From positions 10,011,928 to 10,075,927 of the forward strand of contig NC_080711.1 of assembly GCF_019097595.1 (NCBI RefSeq): a stretch of 64,000 nucleotides of DNA, in the 5' to 3' direction. Source of the stretch: Hemibagrus wyckioides. Lineage: Eukaryota > Chordata > Actinopteri > Siluriformes > Bagridae. Every line of letters begins with the position of its first letter. Positions within the stretch are counted from its first letter, which is position 1. Both the position numbers and the translations under genes were made by a program. The notes under the pieces are model-generated. The model was not told the DNA's origin. It did no database searches and saw only the letters and a list, made by a program, of their open reading frames with translations. Positions 23,345 through 35,787 of the stretch are shown one piece after another.

Positions 23345-23383
23345 GGTGGTGGTGGTGGTGGTGTTGTTGGTGTTGTTGTTGTT
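23272..23383. repeat. Compound (ATT)n-(GTT)n-(GGT)n-(GTT)n microsatellite
   Basis: Four consecutive trinucleotide blocks that can each be derived from the previous one by one base change (ATT to GTT to GGT and back to GTT). The GGT block is about 33 bp and G-rich. Poly-Leu and poly-Trp frames across it are artefacts. Confidence 0.95.
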
Positions 23384-23899
23384 GCACTAAATATGTAATG
23401 TACATTTGAATTACAGTGTTGTTAGTGCAATTTGCTATACAATTTTCTCCTAGTAATTTTCAATAGATAGATAGATAGATGCTTGCTATCGTTGAATGTA
23501 GGTCCCTGAATTATGCATTTTATTTTTTTTCTTTTGCTATGTTCATCTGCACTGTGGACCACAAATAGATATTTTTGCTATTTTTTTTTTTAATTAAAGT
23601 GATACTGAAAAGGTGGGAAGCTTTTAGTTTAGTTATACTTCTATATCAAGTAGCAAGTGAAGACTTCCTTCGCTTCTATTTTTTCTGTTTATTCTCTTTA
23701 TATTTGAATGACTCTGGGGACCCAATTGGAAAAGTTGGACACCTTCAATACCATTTCCTATTAAGTATAATTTTAGGTTGAAACACAAAATGTCAATTAA
23801 AATGTCTTGTAAATGTCTAATAACAACTTCTTCTAAAACATTTACATATAATGCATACAAGAAGAATAGCCTACAAAAACATCATATGCCATCCATAAC

Positions 23900-23912
<13 letters not shown>

Positions 23913-23993
<81 letters not shown>
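23913..23993. repeat. (AT)n microsatellite
   Basis: About 80 bp of uninterrupted AT dinucleotides. Confidence 0.95.
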
Positions 23994-23998
<5 letters not shown>

Positions 23999-25079
23999 TT
24001 TCTTAATGAATATTTCTACTGTTTTTTGAGGTTATTACATACATAATTTGTAAACCTCTATAGACACAGGGTGCAAAGTATTTTCATTTCAAATGAAACT
24101 TAACTGTGACCTGTATCTGTATATTTGCCTTTTCAGAAGAAGTCTAGCTTTTTCAAGAACAACACAAGCTACCTGACATGTGCCTTGTAACTCTGCAGTA
24201 TAAAGATCTCTCTCTTCAAAGCTGTGCTGAATCATAGAATATTAAAATGATTCCTCTTGTCTTGAATTATAGATGGATGGTTCTAAATAAAATGCTCTAC
24301 ATTTTAAAGAAATGTCAATCTTATAATTTAATGTGTCATGAAGCAAACTATAAATCTACTTTACTATACATACCATAACACTGAAGGTGCCTAGGTTAAA
24401 GGTGTAAAAGTAAAAAAAAAAAGAGGGAGGTGATTGTTTACACTGAATACATTACAATAACTACCAACTACCTTACAGACTGTGCCTTTCCCATGTTCTG
24501 ACATCATTGCAAATTAATTGAAAGGTGTCAGGTTTCCCAGTTGCCTACCATGGCTATGATTAATGTGACTAGTGGTTTAAGCAAACAAGGGAAAAATGTA
24601 TGTAAGGTTTCGATCTATTACAGACACATCAGACCATTTAAAGTCTGTATTTCAATTGTCTTTGTAGGCTGTGTAAGGTGAAATCCTCTATGCAAAATCA
24701 GGTGCCTACCTGATACAGTAATGCTACACAAAGAAACATCATTATTGAGATCAACAACAGCTATTGGTGAGAAGGCTCTGAAAAGTCGGTTTATTTAATT
24801 TAGCCTGTGCAATCTTATTAAACTAACTAAGGTCAGCAGGTCAAAAATATAAAACACAATGGTTACTTTGCTATATAAGATAATATTATAATAGCCACCC
24901 CATAGTCCAAGAGTTTTGTTTGTCTGTTTGTTTGTTAGGTTTGAGTTTGATGTAAGTCAAGTTGATGTACAGCACTAACATCTCATTATGTAATGTGCTT
25001 TTTAAAAAATCTGCATTATCAATAAGATTGATCAAAGTCTGACATATTTGTAGTTGTACAATTCTGTTAAGTTATAGAG

Positions 25080-25340
25080 ATGTAAAATTTGGTGCATTAG
25101 CCCATTGGCCCCTATTCAAACAGAGAAAGAATCTTGCTTGTTCCAGGTCTTTAAAGCATCATAATTTATTGCCCCTGTCATCTGTAAAACTTATCAAATG
25201 TACCTCCTGCTGAGAGTGCAGTTGCACACTGCTTAACACCGCCTCTGAGCTACTCTTCAAGATTATAATAAAATTTGAAATCCTTTGTCTTAATTGTAAG
25301 CTTGCTGATAATGGATTTTCTTCACTGGTCATGGAAAATT
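25080..25340. promoter_or_regulatory. Candidate conserved noncoding element
   Basis: A repeat-free block containing CATAATTTATTGCCCCTGTC, which combines a posterior-Hox-like TTTATTG core with a Meis-like CTGTCA, and GGCCCCTATTCAAAC. A minus-strand frame of 71 codons crosses it without family resemblance. Evidence is motif texture only. Confidence 0.22.
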
Positions 25341-27780
25341 CATAATATTTTGATGTGTTACTTAATATGAGCAAACTGGATACACTTGTACATTAGTGAT
25401 TCTCGTTAATATGGTTATATGTATATTGCATGCAACTGCAAACTATGACTATGCCGTATTACACCATACTATACTGTACTGCGCTATACTATATTATAGG
25501 ATTATAGGATACTATACTATGACTATATAAATACTACATCTATGTCTAATCTACACTATAAAATACCTCCAGCACTCACAAGAAATTGCTACACATTTTG
25601 TTTATATATGGAAACAGTTTTCTCTTACTTATATTTGCTTTCATTCTATTGCCTATATTTGCTTTCATTAGTTTCTTTTTTTTTCTCTCATTGCTTCCAC
25701 ATGCAACCTAAAGCAGCTTAACACACACTGGACACATTTGATAAATGGTTAACTTCAACTACAGACTTCAAAGCATAATCTAATCTAGTAACAATAAATC
25801 ATGTTTTATTTGTCCATCTTGAGAAACTAAAATACGCGATGATGCATTCTAACTTATTATATGTCCATGACATATTCTGCATTGCTGGCTTTAGGAAATA
25901 TGCCACTAATGCAGCTTTGCACTATTGCAACAATTTTGCTATTAGTTGCAACTCATACTAAGCTTTAAAAAAGAACAGAACACATATTCAAGTTTAAATG
26001 GTGTCTTGGACTATTCAGAAATTGATTACTGGAGGGTCAAGCATGGGTGCTTGAAATGTTAGCGTGTATGCAAAAGAGTTTGAAGTATCAATCATTGTTA
26101 AAACATGCTGAGAATTGTAAACAATATGGCTGACACATACCAATCAATTATACTTGGTGGAACTTAATTTACTTAAGATGCTGTAACACATGATGTGTTT
26201 TTTTTAGCTGACAATCTGTGTGCTAATCTCTAAAGGGATTTCTAAGGATGACTTGATCATCCTTGGAAAAAAAAAAAAAAGATCCTCCTTTAGCCAGTCA
26301 ACATTCGGCAGGCATTTAACAAGGTTCACACTGAGCTATCTTGAATGGAATGTTCATCTGTGGCCTCTTTAGTGTTCTGCGCAGCTTGACAAGAACTTGC
26401 CAGTGTGAGTGTTACCTGAAAAGGGTGCTTGGGCCCAGCAGATATTATATATTTTTACTTAGAATTGTTTGAATGTTGCAGGGTTATGGTTAGCCCAGGG
26501 TTAGAGCTTAATCTTCAAATAACTTTGTCCTGGAACTGCATTGGGGATTTGTAGATTAATGGATATACACCACTAACTTTTATGTACAAATACTTTACGT
26601 ATTACATTTTTTAAAGAAATTGTATTATTTATCCGTCAAATATGAATATCACTACGCAACATTTCAACCAGCTATCTCGCGATATTATATTGGTTAAAGA
26701 AAGGGATCAAGAGGCCTATTTTTATTTACTTAATGCCAGCACTGAGAAATAATTTTTAACTTATACCTATTGTGTTCATTTAGGTCAATCATTTCAGTTT
26801 TATATAAATTCTTCTGCAATAAAATGTCTTACTATGTATAGCACAGCTGATTAACTTAAGGTATGTATGGTTGCAGAGTTTGTTTGTTTTTTTTTACTTA
26901 CATACAATTTTGATTTTCCTTCCTCAAGTTAAATGGAACAGTAACAAAAATGAGAGTTTGATTTAAAAAAGCAGAGAATATTTCACATTACATTGAATTG
27001 TATTCTAATAATTAGATATGTTATAAAACAGCACTGTAATCCTTCAGTCTATATGTGTGTATATAGACAGTTGACTAATCTTTAGGACAATCTTGATGTC
27101 CTACACTGTATTAAATTTTTAATATTAAAAGATAAAAGGGGGAAAACATTTTTAGTGAATATATAAATACATAATATTTATTATTAACATTCATTTACAG
27201 ACAAAAGCCTTTTTTTAACTTGGTGTCCCACCTTGCTGACATTATTTATTATCAGCTTGCGCTTTTTTTATCATTGTTCACTCATCCAATGTATCTTTCC
27301 TTGTCACTGGAGTGGTTTTCTTCTAGAGTACACCTTTTGTACAATTATCTTGAAAGGATTTAAAGTTCATCACTGCTCCTTAAGGACTGCACTTGTATCT
27401 TTAATTAGTTTCTACAGTAACAAGTTAATAGCATATTTCATGCAACTTTGCAGATATATATTTAATACTAATAGTACAAAAGATGTACCCTTGACCCTTA
27501 TACACTAAATGACAAGGAAATGCACCTCTGAGAATGTAAAAGAAAAATAAAATTAAATTAAATTTGTTTTGCAACACCCAGTAACGTGAAGGAAAAGAAC
27601 ATAATTACATAAAATATAGGTAGACATAGGTTCTCAGATACAATGGCAGTAAAGCATATTAGAGGTATTTATGGACAGTTAGGTCAGTACATAGTACATA
27701 GTGACATTGCAAATTTCATCGAAGTGGGACGAATAAACGATCTTATCTTATTCAGTGGTTGAGTTCCAAAATTTAATTGA
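25340..27780. other. Intergenic DNA, nothing recognised
   Basis: AT-rich. A degenerate array of TACTATAC-like short units lies at about 25440-25545 and a poly-A run at about 26266-26280. No gene, RNA or transposon is recognised. Confidence 0.5.
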
Positions 27781-27809
27781 AAATTGATTGAATTCAAATT
27801 GATTGAAAA

Positions 27810-28160
27810 GTTTGTAGGGTCAGCGTGGTTAGCACTGTTGCCACACAGCAAGAAGGTCCTGGGTTTGAACAGGCAGGGGCCTTTCTGTGTGGAGTTTGCA
27901 TGTTCTCCCTGTGCCTGCATGGGTTTACTCTGGGTACTCTGGTTTCCTCCCATAGTCCAAAAACATGTACATTAGGTTGATTGGAAATTCTAAATTGCCC
28001 ATAGGAGTGAGTGTGAGTGTGTGTGGTTGTCTGTCTATATGTGTCCCTGTGATGGACTGGCGACCTGTCCAGGGTGTACCCCTGCCTTTCGCCCAATGTG
28101 TGCTGGGATAGGCTTGAGCAGATCCCCGTGAGCCTAATTATGAATGTATGGATGAGAAGT
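27810..28160 (+). mobile_element. Dispersed SINE-like teleost repeat
   Basis: A well-preserved copy of a very common fish repeat. In order it carries 'GTGGTTAGCACTGTTGCC', 'AAGAAGGTCCTGGGTTTGAA' (B-box-like), 'GTGTGGAGTTTGCATGTTCT', 'GGTTTCCTCCCATAGTCCAA', 'TCTAAATTGCCCATAGG', 'GATGGACTGGCGACCTGTCC' and 'TGCTGGGATAGGC', ending in a GTATGGATG-type tail. It is followed after about 15 bp by a GAAA tract. A degraded relative lies at 8841-9160 and another at about 39330-39575. Confidence 0.75.
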
Positions 28161-28171
28161 TCGTTTGTTAC

Positions 28172-28214
<43 letters not shown>
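28172..28214. repeat. (GAAA)n tetranucleotide repeat
   Basis: About ten GAAA units just after the dispersed repeat at 27810-28160, possibly grown from its A-rich tail. Confidence 0.92.
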
Positions 28215-28280
28215 GTGATGAATGGCTTACGTGTCAATTATAAAGTATTATTACAATATTACAGACTAGCCTTATGTGTA

Positions 28281-28297
28281 TGTCGCCCCCTACAGCC
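28281..28297 (-). promoter_or_regulatory. CTCF-like core motif near the atp5mc1 promoter
   Basis: On the minus strand this reads GGCTGTAGGGGGCGACA, matching the 3' part of the CTCF core (YAGRKGGCR). It lies about 350 bp upstream of the presumed atp5mc1 transcription start. Confidence 0.3.
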
Positions 28298-28334
28298 CCA
28301 TAGTATGTACTGCATGTATTCTTCTTCTCTTTTA

Positions 28335-28632
28335 CCAGGGGCGGGACTTCCGGCAGCGTGTCCAGTGTTCCTCATGGGAAAGGGTGTATGTTCGCGTGTT
28401 CCCGGCAATATCATCCAATTAAAACGAGAGTTGTAAAACGGTCCCGCCTCATATAATGATTCTAGCCAACCAGCAAGCTCGTGCCTGCCTCTGACGCTGT
28501 TTAATTTGTACTTTCATAGTCTCTTGACATGACTTACAGCCAATCACAGATCGAGATTGAGTCTGTCTGTCCAATGGTGGCTGAGGACGTAGTTCATAAG
28601 CTTATAAATGACAAGGTGACAGTTTTACACGG
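28335..28632 (+). promoter_or_regulatory. atp5mc1: atp5mc1 promoter region
   Basis: Contains a GGGGCGGGAC GC box joined to an ETS core CTTCCGG (28347-28353), CCAAT boxes near 28406, 28541 and 28571, and a TATA-like TATAAA at 28603-28608. ETS plus CCAAT is common in nuclear genes for mitochondrial proteins. The start of transcription is probably near 28633. Confidence 0.6.
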
Positions 28633-28685
28633 CGCTCATTCACTGTAGCTTCGTGTTTGTCTCCTGGTCCTTGTGTATTAAATAG
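28633..28685 (+). other. atp5mc1: atp5mc1 noncoding first exon (start approximate)
   Basis: The exon ends at a good donor (AATAG|GTGAGT). Its start is guessed at about 25-30 bp below the TATA-like box. It carries no ATG in frame with the coding exons. Intron 1 runs from 28686 to 30623 and shows no other gene. Confidence 0.5.
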
Positions 28686-30632
28686 GTGAGTTGAACGTTG
28701 TGGGTAATGGCTAGACGCATGGGACAAAAGGGACAAAATGTTCTTCTGGCTTTGGTGTTTTCTCTTTTTTTTTTTTTCGAGCATGAATATCTGTTAGTGC
28801 GATTCAATTCTGTAGCTAGCCTGAGCACGTAAGGACTTCTGCAGCCATTCATAGGCGGCTAACCGGCTAGCTGTGAAGCTCACTAAAGTCGCTGAACAAC
28901 TTGAAATCTTTCGTGTCAAATAAACAAGTGTTTGCAGATAGTTTTCCAGGCTGTGTGTAGAGGAGTTTAGTCGTGATCACGTATTTATATACTCTTTCAT
29001 CTGACACCTGTATAATGTGTAACTGCTAGGCTCTCAGGCCTAGTGTCGAGCCCTGCTGCTTCACAGGCTATAGTTAACCAACAAAGTCGGGTTAAAGATG
29101 GTCAAGGACAAAACGACCTCCTCTATTCCTTTTAAGCAGCTTGTGTATAATTTGTTAATCTCAGTGGAAAACTAGATGTAAGTATTGATGACCTTCACTC
29201 GTTGTTATCGGCGTCTCTGAGCGCCTAAATAACGGGCCATTTTGAGCTCTCCTAAGTAAGGCTTGGCCTCTCTGATTTAATATACTGTTTTGGTGTTTTT
29301 CTCTAGACTCAAGGTGATCAAAGAGGTCTCTGAACGACTAACATGAAGTCTGATTTATCTCATTTTGTTCCAATGTTGGAAACCCCTGGCTATCCTTCAG
29401 GATCCCTTGAGGGTCACCAGATCCCACTTTGATAACTAGAGGATCACCAGATCTAGAGGATCTAGAGAGAGAAAATCTGATCACAGCAACACTGCATATT
29501 ACACACCTCACTATTGAGTTATAATAACTTTTAATTAAATAAATAAATGTCAACTGGTTAAATTGGAATAAAAAAATAGTGGAAAGTTCAGAAACTATGG
29601 CTCCAATAAATAAATATCTGAAATATTAGTGCATACACTACTTAAATGTGACTTATTTATTTTAATAGATTGAAAGTATTGGTGCAAAGGGTGATTATGG
29701 CCTTTTCATTTTTTTAAGCAGTTAAAGTAATCTGTCTAGATATTGTTTTCATTCTGTTGTAATGTTAATCTTTTAAAATCAGTGTACCCTTATGTTCAGG
29801 TAACCAGCACATGGTGATTATAACTGCTGAGACATCTGATCTTTTTTTGTAGAATGTTGTTCTAGCAGTGTTTTTCTTATAGCCGCAGTGATTAATTGTT
29901 TCATATTGATCTGACTGCTTGAATAATGTTAATGTATTAACCCGCATGGCTTAATTTGTCAGCTCTTTGACATTTGCTCAATGTTTGAAATAGTTAACTG
30001 TGGCAGTTAAGCAATTTCTGCATCCAGCTATTATTTGTCCACCTGGACCCTCATTTATCTTGGGTGATCCCGTCACAAGTGAAGAGTGTGACACGAAGTA
30101 CAGGAGTGAACAGGGTCAAAAGTCTTAGATACTCATTGTGAGTCTGTCGCTTTGACTTATTTGGCCAAATATCACCTAATGGCTCCTGGTGCATCCTTGA
30201 CACCCAGGGGTGAAGTATCTAATGAGGACTACCCAAGTAGTGTATGTCTGTATTAATGTGCCAGTTATTGAATTGTAGTAATTGGCACAGTGAAACTACA
30301 TTATTAGTAACACTACATTATAGCAATGATCATGAATTTGTGTTTTAGGAGGGTAGTATAATAGTAGCTAAATTAGCGTGCAGGTCTGATGAAATAGATC
30401 AGTTTATTATTCTGATGTACACTGCCAATGTATGCAACACACTTTAATTTGTTGCTGATGTGATCTTTAAAAATATGCATTGACACACAGTCTTAAAACA
30501 GATACTCGTTTTATCATTCTGGATTCTCTCTGCTACTGTATACCTTGGTTTCTTCATATTCTTGACTATTTGACCACAGTGCAATCATCTGTTTCTCTCT
30601 CTCTCTCTAAATCAACTCTTCAGGCTTCAGAC

Positions 30633-32105
<1,473 letters not shown>

Positions 32106-32274
32106 TTTAGACTGCTGTTATCCTGTTCTTCGCCATGACCGTCCATCCAGGGATCAGAAGCAAAGCTCACAAGGCCATGGCCATGCCATTCCAACAAACT
32201 ACTAGATCTTTTCTGTTTCTCCCCTTCCTTCCCTCCATGAGGTTTTTATGTAATTTCTCACTACAGTCTGTCTA

Positions 32275-32280
32275 AATAAA
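32275..32280 (+). terminator. atp5mc1: Putative atp5mc1 polyadenylation signal
   Basis: AATAAA 170 bases after the stop codon, giving a short 3' UTR as is usual for this gene. Confidence 0.7.
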
Positions 32281-32299
32281 TGGGTGGGATAACTTTATT

Positions 32300-34008
32300 T
32301 GCCTTTTGCCTTTTTTCTTCATCCTAAGTTAAAGCTATTTAAATGGCCTGTAAATCTTTATTCTTGGATTAATGGCATCTGATTAATATGCAGATTTATG
32401 TTCAAGTCAGTGCTGAAACTAAATCACTGACTATGAACCAAATAACACTCAGGCTTTCAAAATGAACAGGCATCTTATTTTGACAGCAAAGTTGTGGTCA
32501 CTGGCCATCTACCTGAATAAATAGGTGGCTAAAAAGTACCACTTTACAACCTTGAATAATGCAGTCTCACGGAAATAAGGTGTCTTTTGAACTCTGCTGT
32601 AAATTGACAAACACAATACAACTATAGCTAGGGTTTAATCCATTGCTAGCAACAATAATTACTTTGAAAATGTTATGCCCATACACCTACAAATTTCTGC
32701 AGTTCTCTAATCCGCCAACAACACTTGCCTGCAGACATGCTTTTTTAAGTTCACCACGGTGGTAAATTATTGCAATACTGCTAGTTTCTTCTAACCTCTC
32801 TTACCAAGGTGTTTCCACCAGAAGGACTGACACAGAATTGTCAATATATTTTTGAGAAAATCACAGAAGCACAGTCAGAGCACAGTTTATTCATTTAGAT
32901 GTTTAACGTGAACATTATCTACAGATCTTGACACTATCTGCAGAATTTTTTGCCTTGTGCTCCTGCCATATAATTGGCTGATTATATTACTGTATGCATG
33001 CACATACTGTATGTTCCCAATAAAGTGGACACTGGGTTTAAGTATATTTACCAGTATGAAGAATTTAATCTTTCCCTGATATAAAGAAAATAGTTTCCTG
33101 ACATAGATGCTTTAGGCTTGTATTTTGGATCATTTGTGTATTTCATGGGAGCAGTTTGACTAATCAAACCTGTTATTGTGTAAAAGCCCTCATTTGCATA
33201 ATTAACTATTAAAGTAAAATAGATTTTGATGGTAATTTAAAGGTCATAGTAAACTGTGTTTAATGTTGCATGTCAGACATGCCTTGAAGTCAGAACCATT
33301 TCAAGCTATTAAGGGTATAACTAGTTGCTTGGGGAATGCAGATGAGTACTTTTGCTATGTAATTTAATCAAAATGCTTCCATGGAAACCTATTTCCAGCT
33401 TCTGAGCTGTTCATTAGTACAAATGGTGAGACATGTACCTGACTCTGAATGTGAGGCAGTGTGCCCGGGAGAATTCATTGTGCTGCTGCATTGTTGAAGA
33501 TTGTACTTTAAACTATTATCAGGATACATGTAAATGAATCTGCTTATTGAAGCATAGACACAGAAATCAAACCATCATTAATGTAGAAATGCTTACTGTG
33601 CTTCTGAGTGCACATTTTATTGCCATGCTGCTTTAATAGTTTGATTATAAAGTTAAACACATTAAGCATTCTGATCATTAGATGGTGGAGTTCATTTCTG
33701 AAACAATGAGACAAAAAATATGAGCAGCAGTATCATCACGAACATTTGTGGATCAGGGGGAAGTAGGGTTAGGAATCATTTAGGGATCCAAAAGAGCTGG
33801 TTGTTGTTAATAAGCTGAGCCACATGAACTGAATGGGAAAAGAGCCAGAAATCCCATCACCGGAACACATTACTCTTCATATCCATCAGGGAATGTGATT
33901 GGGTCTTGAGGAAATTCCCAAATTCTTACTTAAGCCATGCTAGCTCAATACTATGCATGGACCTCATGTTGGAGAAGGAACAAATGGATTGAGGTTTCAT
34001 ATAGGATA
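32300..34008. other. Intergenic DNA, atp5mc1 to ube2z
   Basis: Apart from the Tc1-like fragment at about 32795-33032, no structure is recognised and no gene is seen. Confidence 0.5.
32795..33032 (-). mobile_element. Tc1-like 5' end fragment (family A)
   Basis: In reverse complement it begins 'GTGTCCACTTTATTGGGAAC', then carries a 'CAGCCAATTATATGGCAG'-like segment and 'AATGTTCACGTTAAAC', the order seen in the other family A copies (11207-12003, 42650-43210, 46053-46805). Only about 240 bp remain. Confidence 0.6.
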
Positions 34009-34010
34009 TA

Positions 34011-34618
34011 CACTGACCAGGCATAACTTCAATTCAATTCCATTTTATTTTTATAGCGCTTTTAACAAAGAGCATTGTCTCAATAACATTATGACCATCT
34101 GCCTAATATTGTGTTGGTTCCTCTTTTGCTGCCAAAACAGCCCTGACCCATTATGCACTGTGTATTCTGACACCTTTCTATCAGAACCAGCATTAACTTC
34201 TTCAGCAATTTGAGCAACAGTAGCTCGTCTGTTGGATCGGATCACACGGGCCAGCCTTCGGTCCCCACTTGCATCAGTGAGCCTTGGCTGCCCATAACCC
34301 TCTCGCCGGTTCACCACTGTTCCTTCCTTGGACCACTTTTAATAAATACTGACCACTGCAGACTGGGAACACCCCACAAGAGCTGCAGTTTTGGAGATGC
34401 TCTGATCCGTGATCCTGGCCATCACAATTTGGCCCTTCATCAAACTCGCTCAAATCCTTACGCTTGCTCATTTTCCCTGCTTCTAACACATCAACTTTGA
34501 GGACAAAGTTCACTTGTTCCCTAATATATCCCATCCACTAACAGGTGCCATGACGAGGAGATAATCAGTGTTATTCACTTCACCTGTCAGTGACCATAAT
34601 GTTATGCTTGATTGGGTG
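34011..34618 (-). mobile_element. Internally deleted Tc1-like element (family B) with TA duplication
   Basis: The terminal inverted repeats start CACTGACCAGGCATAAC on the left and, in reverse complement, CACCCAATCAAGCATAAC on the right, flanked by TA at 34009-34010 and 34619-34620 as expected for Tc1/mariner insertion. Minus-strand remnants encode the N-terminal helix-turn-helix of a Tc1 transposase (GYGQPRLTDASGDRRLAR, then AQIAEEVNAGSDRKVSEYTV at about 34130-34300). The DDE catalytic domain is missing, so the copy is non-autonomous. The left inverted repeat is itself interrupted by a 55-bp insertion (34028-34082). Confidence 0.8.
34028..34082. mobile_element. Short repeat inserted in the Tc1 inverted repeat
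   Basis: A 55-bp piece carrying 'TTATTTTTATAGCGCTTTT', the end of a very common fish repeat. It is flanked by ATAAC at 34023-34027 and 34083-34087, which looks like a 5-bp target duplication. Removing one copy restores the usual Tc1 terminus. Confidence 0.5.
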
Positions 34619-34849
34619 TATTATTAATGCTCTTTAGGTCCATTCTATCAAAGTCAATCATCTTAACTTGGACTACACCTAATAAAGAAACATCACACAG
34701 TACTACTGCAAGGAATCAGCAACATATACTATTACATTATGAAGATTATATACGAAATATTTATAAGAAAGATTACATAAGGAATGTTTCATAAGCCACA
34801 TAAAAATCAATTCAAGCTATTAACAAATTCTAATTCCGAAAGTTTGACT

Positions 34850-34985
34850 CCACCTTCCGGATCGCTAGGTGGCGGTAAAGCACATCAAGTCAAACCGCCG
34901 AAGAAGATCGTCTTGGCTCGCTGCCCTCGCCAAGATGGTGGTATTTTTTGCCTGGCTTAACCTAAATTCTACATCTTCCGGTAGA
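34850..34985. promoter_or_regulatory. Promoter-like cluster of ETS, YY1 and CTCF-like sites
   Basis: Two ETS cores CTTCCGG (34854-34860 and 34975-34981), a CTCF-like TCGCTAGGTGGCGG at about 34862-34877 and a YY1-like CCAAGATGGTGG at about 34930-34941 sit within 135 bp. Similar TAGGTGGCGGTAA...CCGCCGAAGAAGA strings are, from memory, dispersed in fish genomes, so this may be a repeat-borne promoter. It is about 0.8 kb upstream of the ube2z start codon and no attached transcript can be seen. Confidence 0.35.
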
Positions 34986-35289
34986 TAAACTTTATAGAAA
35001 AAAATAAAATTTTCCAGAATGATACCTTTACATATTTCGTTCATATACACTGATCTATGGAATTGCATATCTTCATTAACAAATTTACAATTTCAACAGA
35101 TTTAAGCACTTTAACTTGAAATTAAAATTTCCATGTTTGTTCGTTTAGTTTCTTTATTATTGTTGTTTTTTTTTTGTCAAAAAAATCGTATGTGACTTGC
35201 AACTACTGAAAGTTGTCTCTTCAGGATGTGCGATTATTCAACATTTTTTCATGTAGAAATTACCCAGAAGACTTCGTGTGTGCGTTTTG

Positions 35290-35410
35290 TAGTGGCTGCA
35301 TCCCTAATGGCCCTCTACACTTTACTGTGAGTGCACTACATAGGGTGCGAATTGAAAGCATTGACGCAAGCTTTGAAGTACACTAGACAGTGTATGTCAG
35401 TAGGTGGCGT
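35290..35410. repeat. Fragment of a dispersed repeat with a CTCF-like motif
   Basis: Contains 'GTGCACTACATAGGGTGCGA', which resembles a common fish repeat, and ends with a CTCF-like GTCAGTAGGTGGCGTTG at 35396-35412. Identification is tentative. Confidence 0.35.
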
Positions 35411-35439
35411 TGTTCTTATTATGATTTCTCCTTACTAGA

Positions 35440-35787
35440 AGGAAGTAAACGACAACAGCTACGAGGAGACTACTCATAGCTGAGCACAGGGCGACGCTGG
35501 AGTCTTTAGTTGCAAAGGTGTGGCTTTTCCCATATGTTTTGTACGTGGGTTAAAAAAATATTTGCTTGAACACCAAGAGTGATCATTTTGTTACACACTG
35601 TAATCAGAGAGACGGTATGCAAAAAGGAAGTGAAACTAGGGATGATGCCATAGAAATGGTTTCTCCTCGTGCCGTTGTACAGTAGCGCCAGGTTCCTGAC
35701 TGAAGAGAAATTATAAAGTATAAGAGGAAATAGGGTTGAACTGACAGCTCAAAATCCCAGAGCCATACACAGCAAAACCGAGACACC
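35440..35787 (+). promoter_or_regulatory. ube2z: ube2z promoter and 5' UTR region
   Basis: The region directly upstream of the ube2z ATG lacks a TATA box and includes 'GGGCGACGCTGGAG' near 35490. The ATG at 35788 has a strong context (GACACCATGG). The transcription start is not resolved. Confidence 0.4.

Larger units (their letters stand above)
22000..25070. other. Intergenic DNA with simple repeats
   Basis: No gene seen. It carries a TC/TCTG tract (about 22243-22290), a compound trinucleotide tract (23272-23383) and an (AT)n tract (23913-23993). The remaining sequence is unremarkable AT-rich DNA. Confidence 0.5.

Noticed and set aside
23103..23409. Poly-Leu/poly-Tyr/poly-Trp frames
   Set aside because: These are translations of the compound trinucleotide repeat at 23272-23383.
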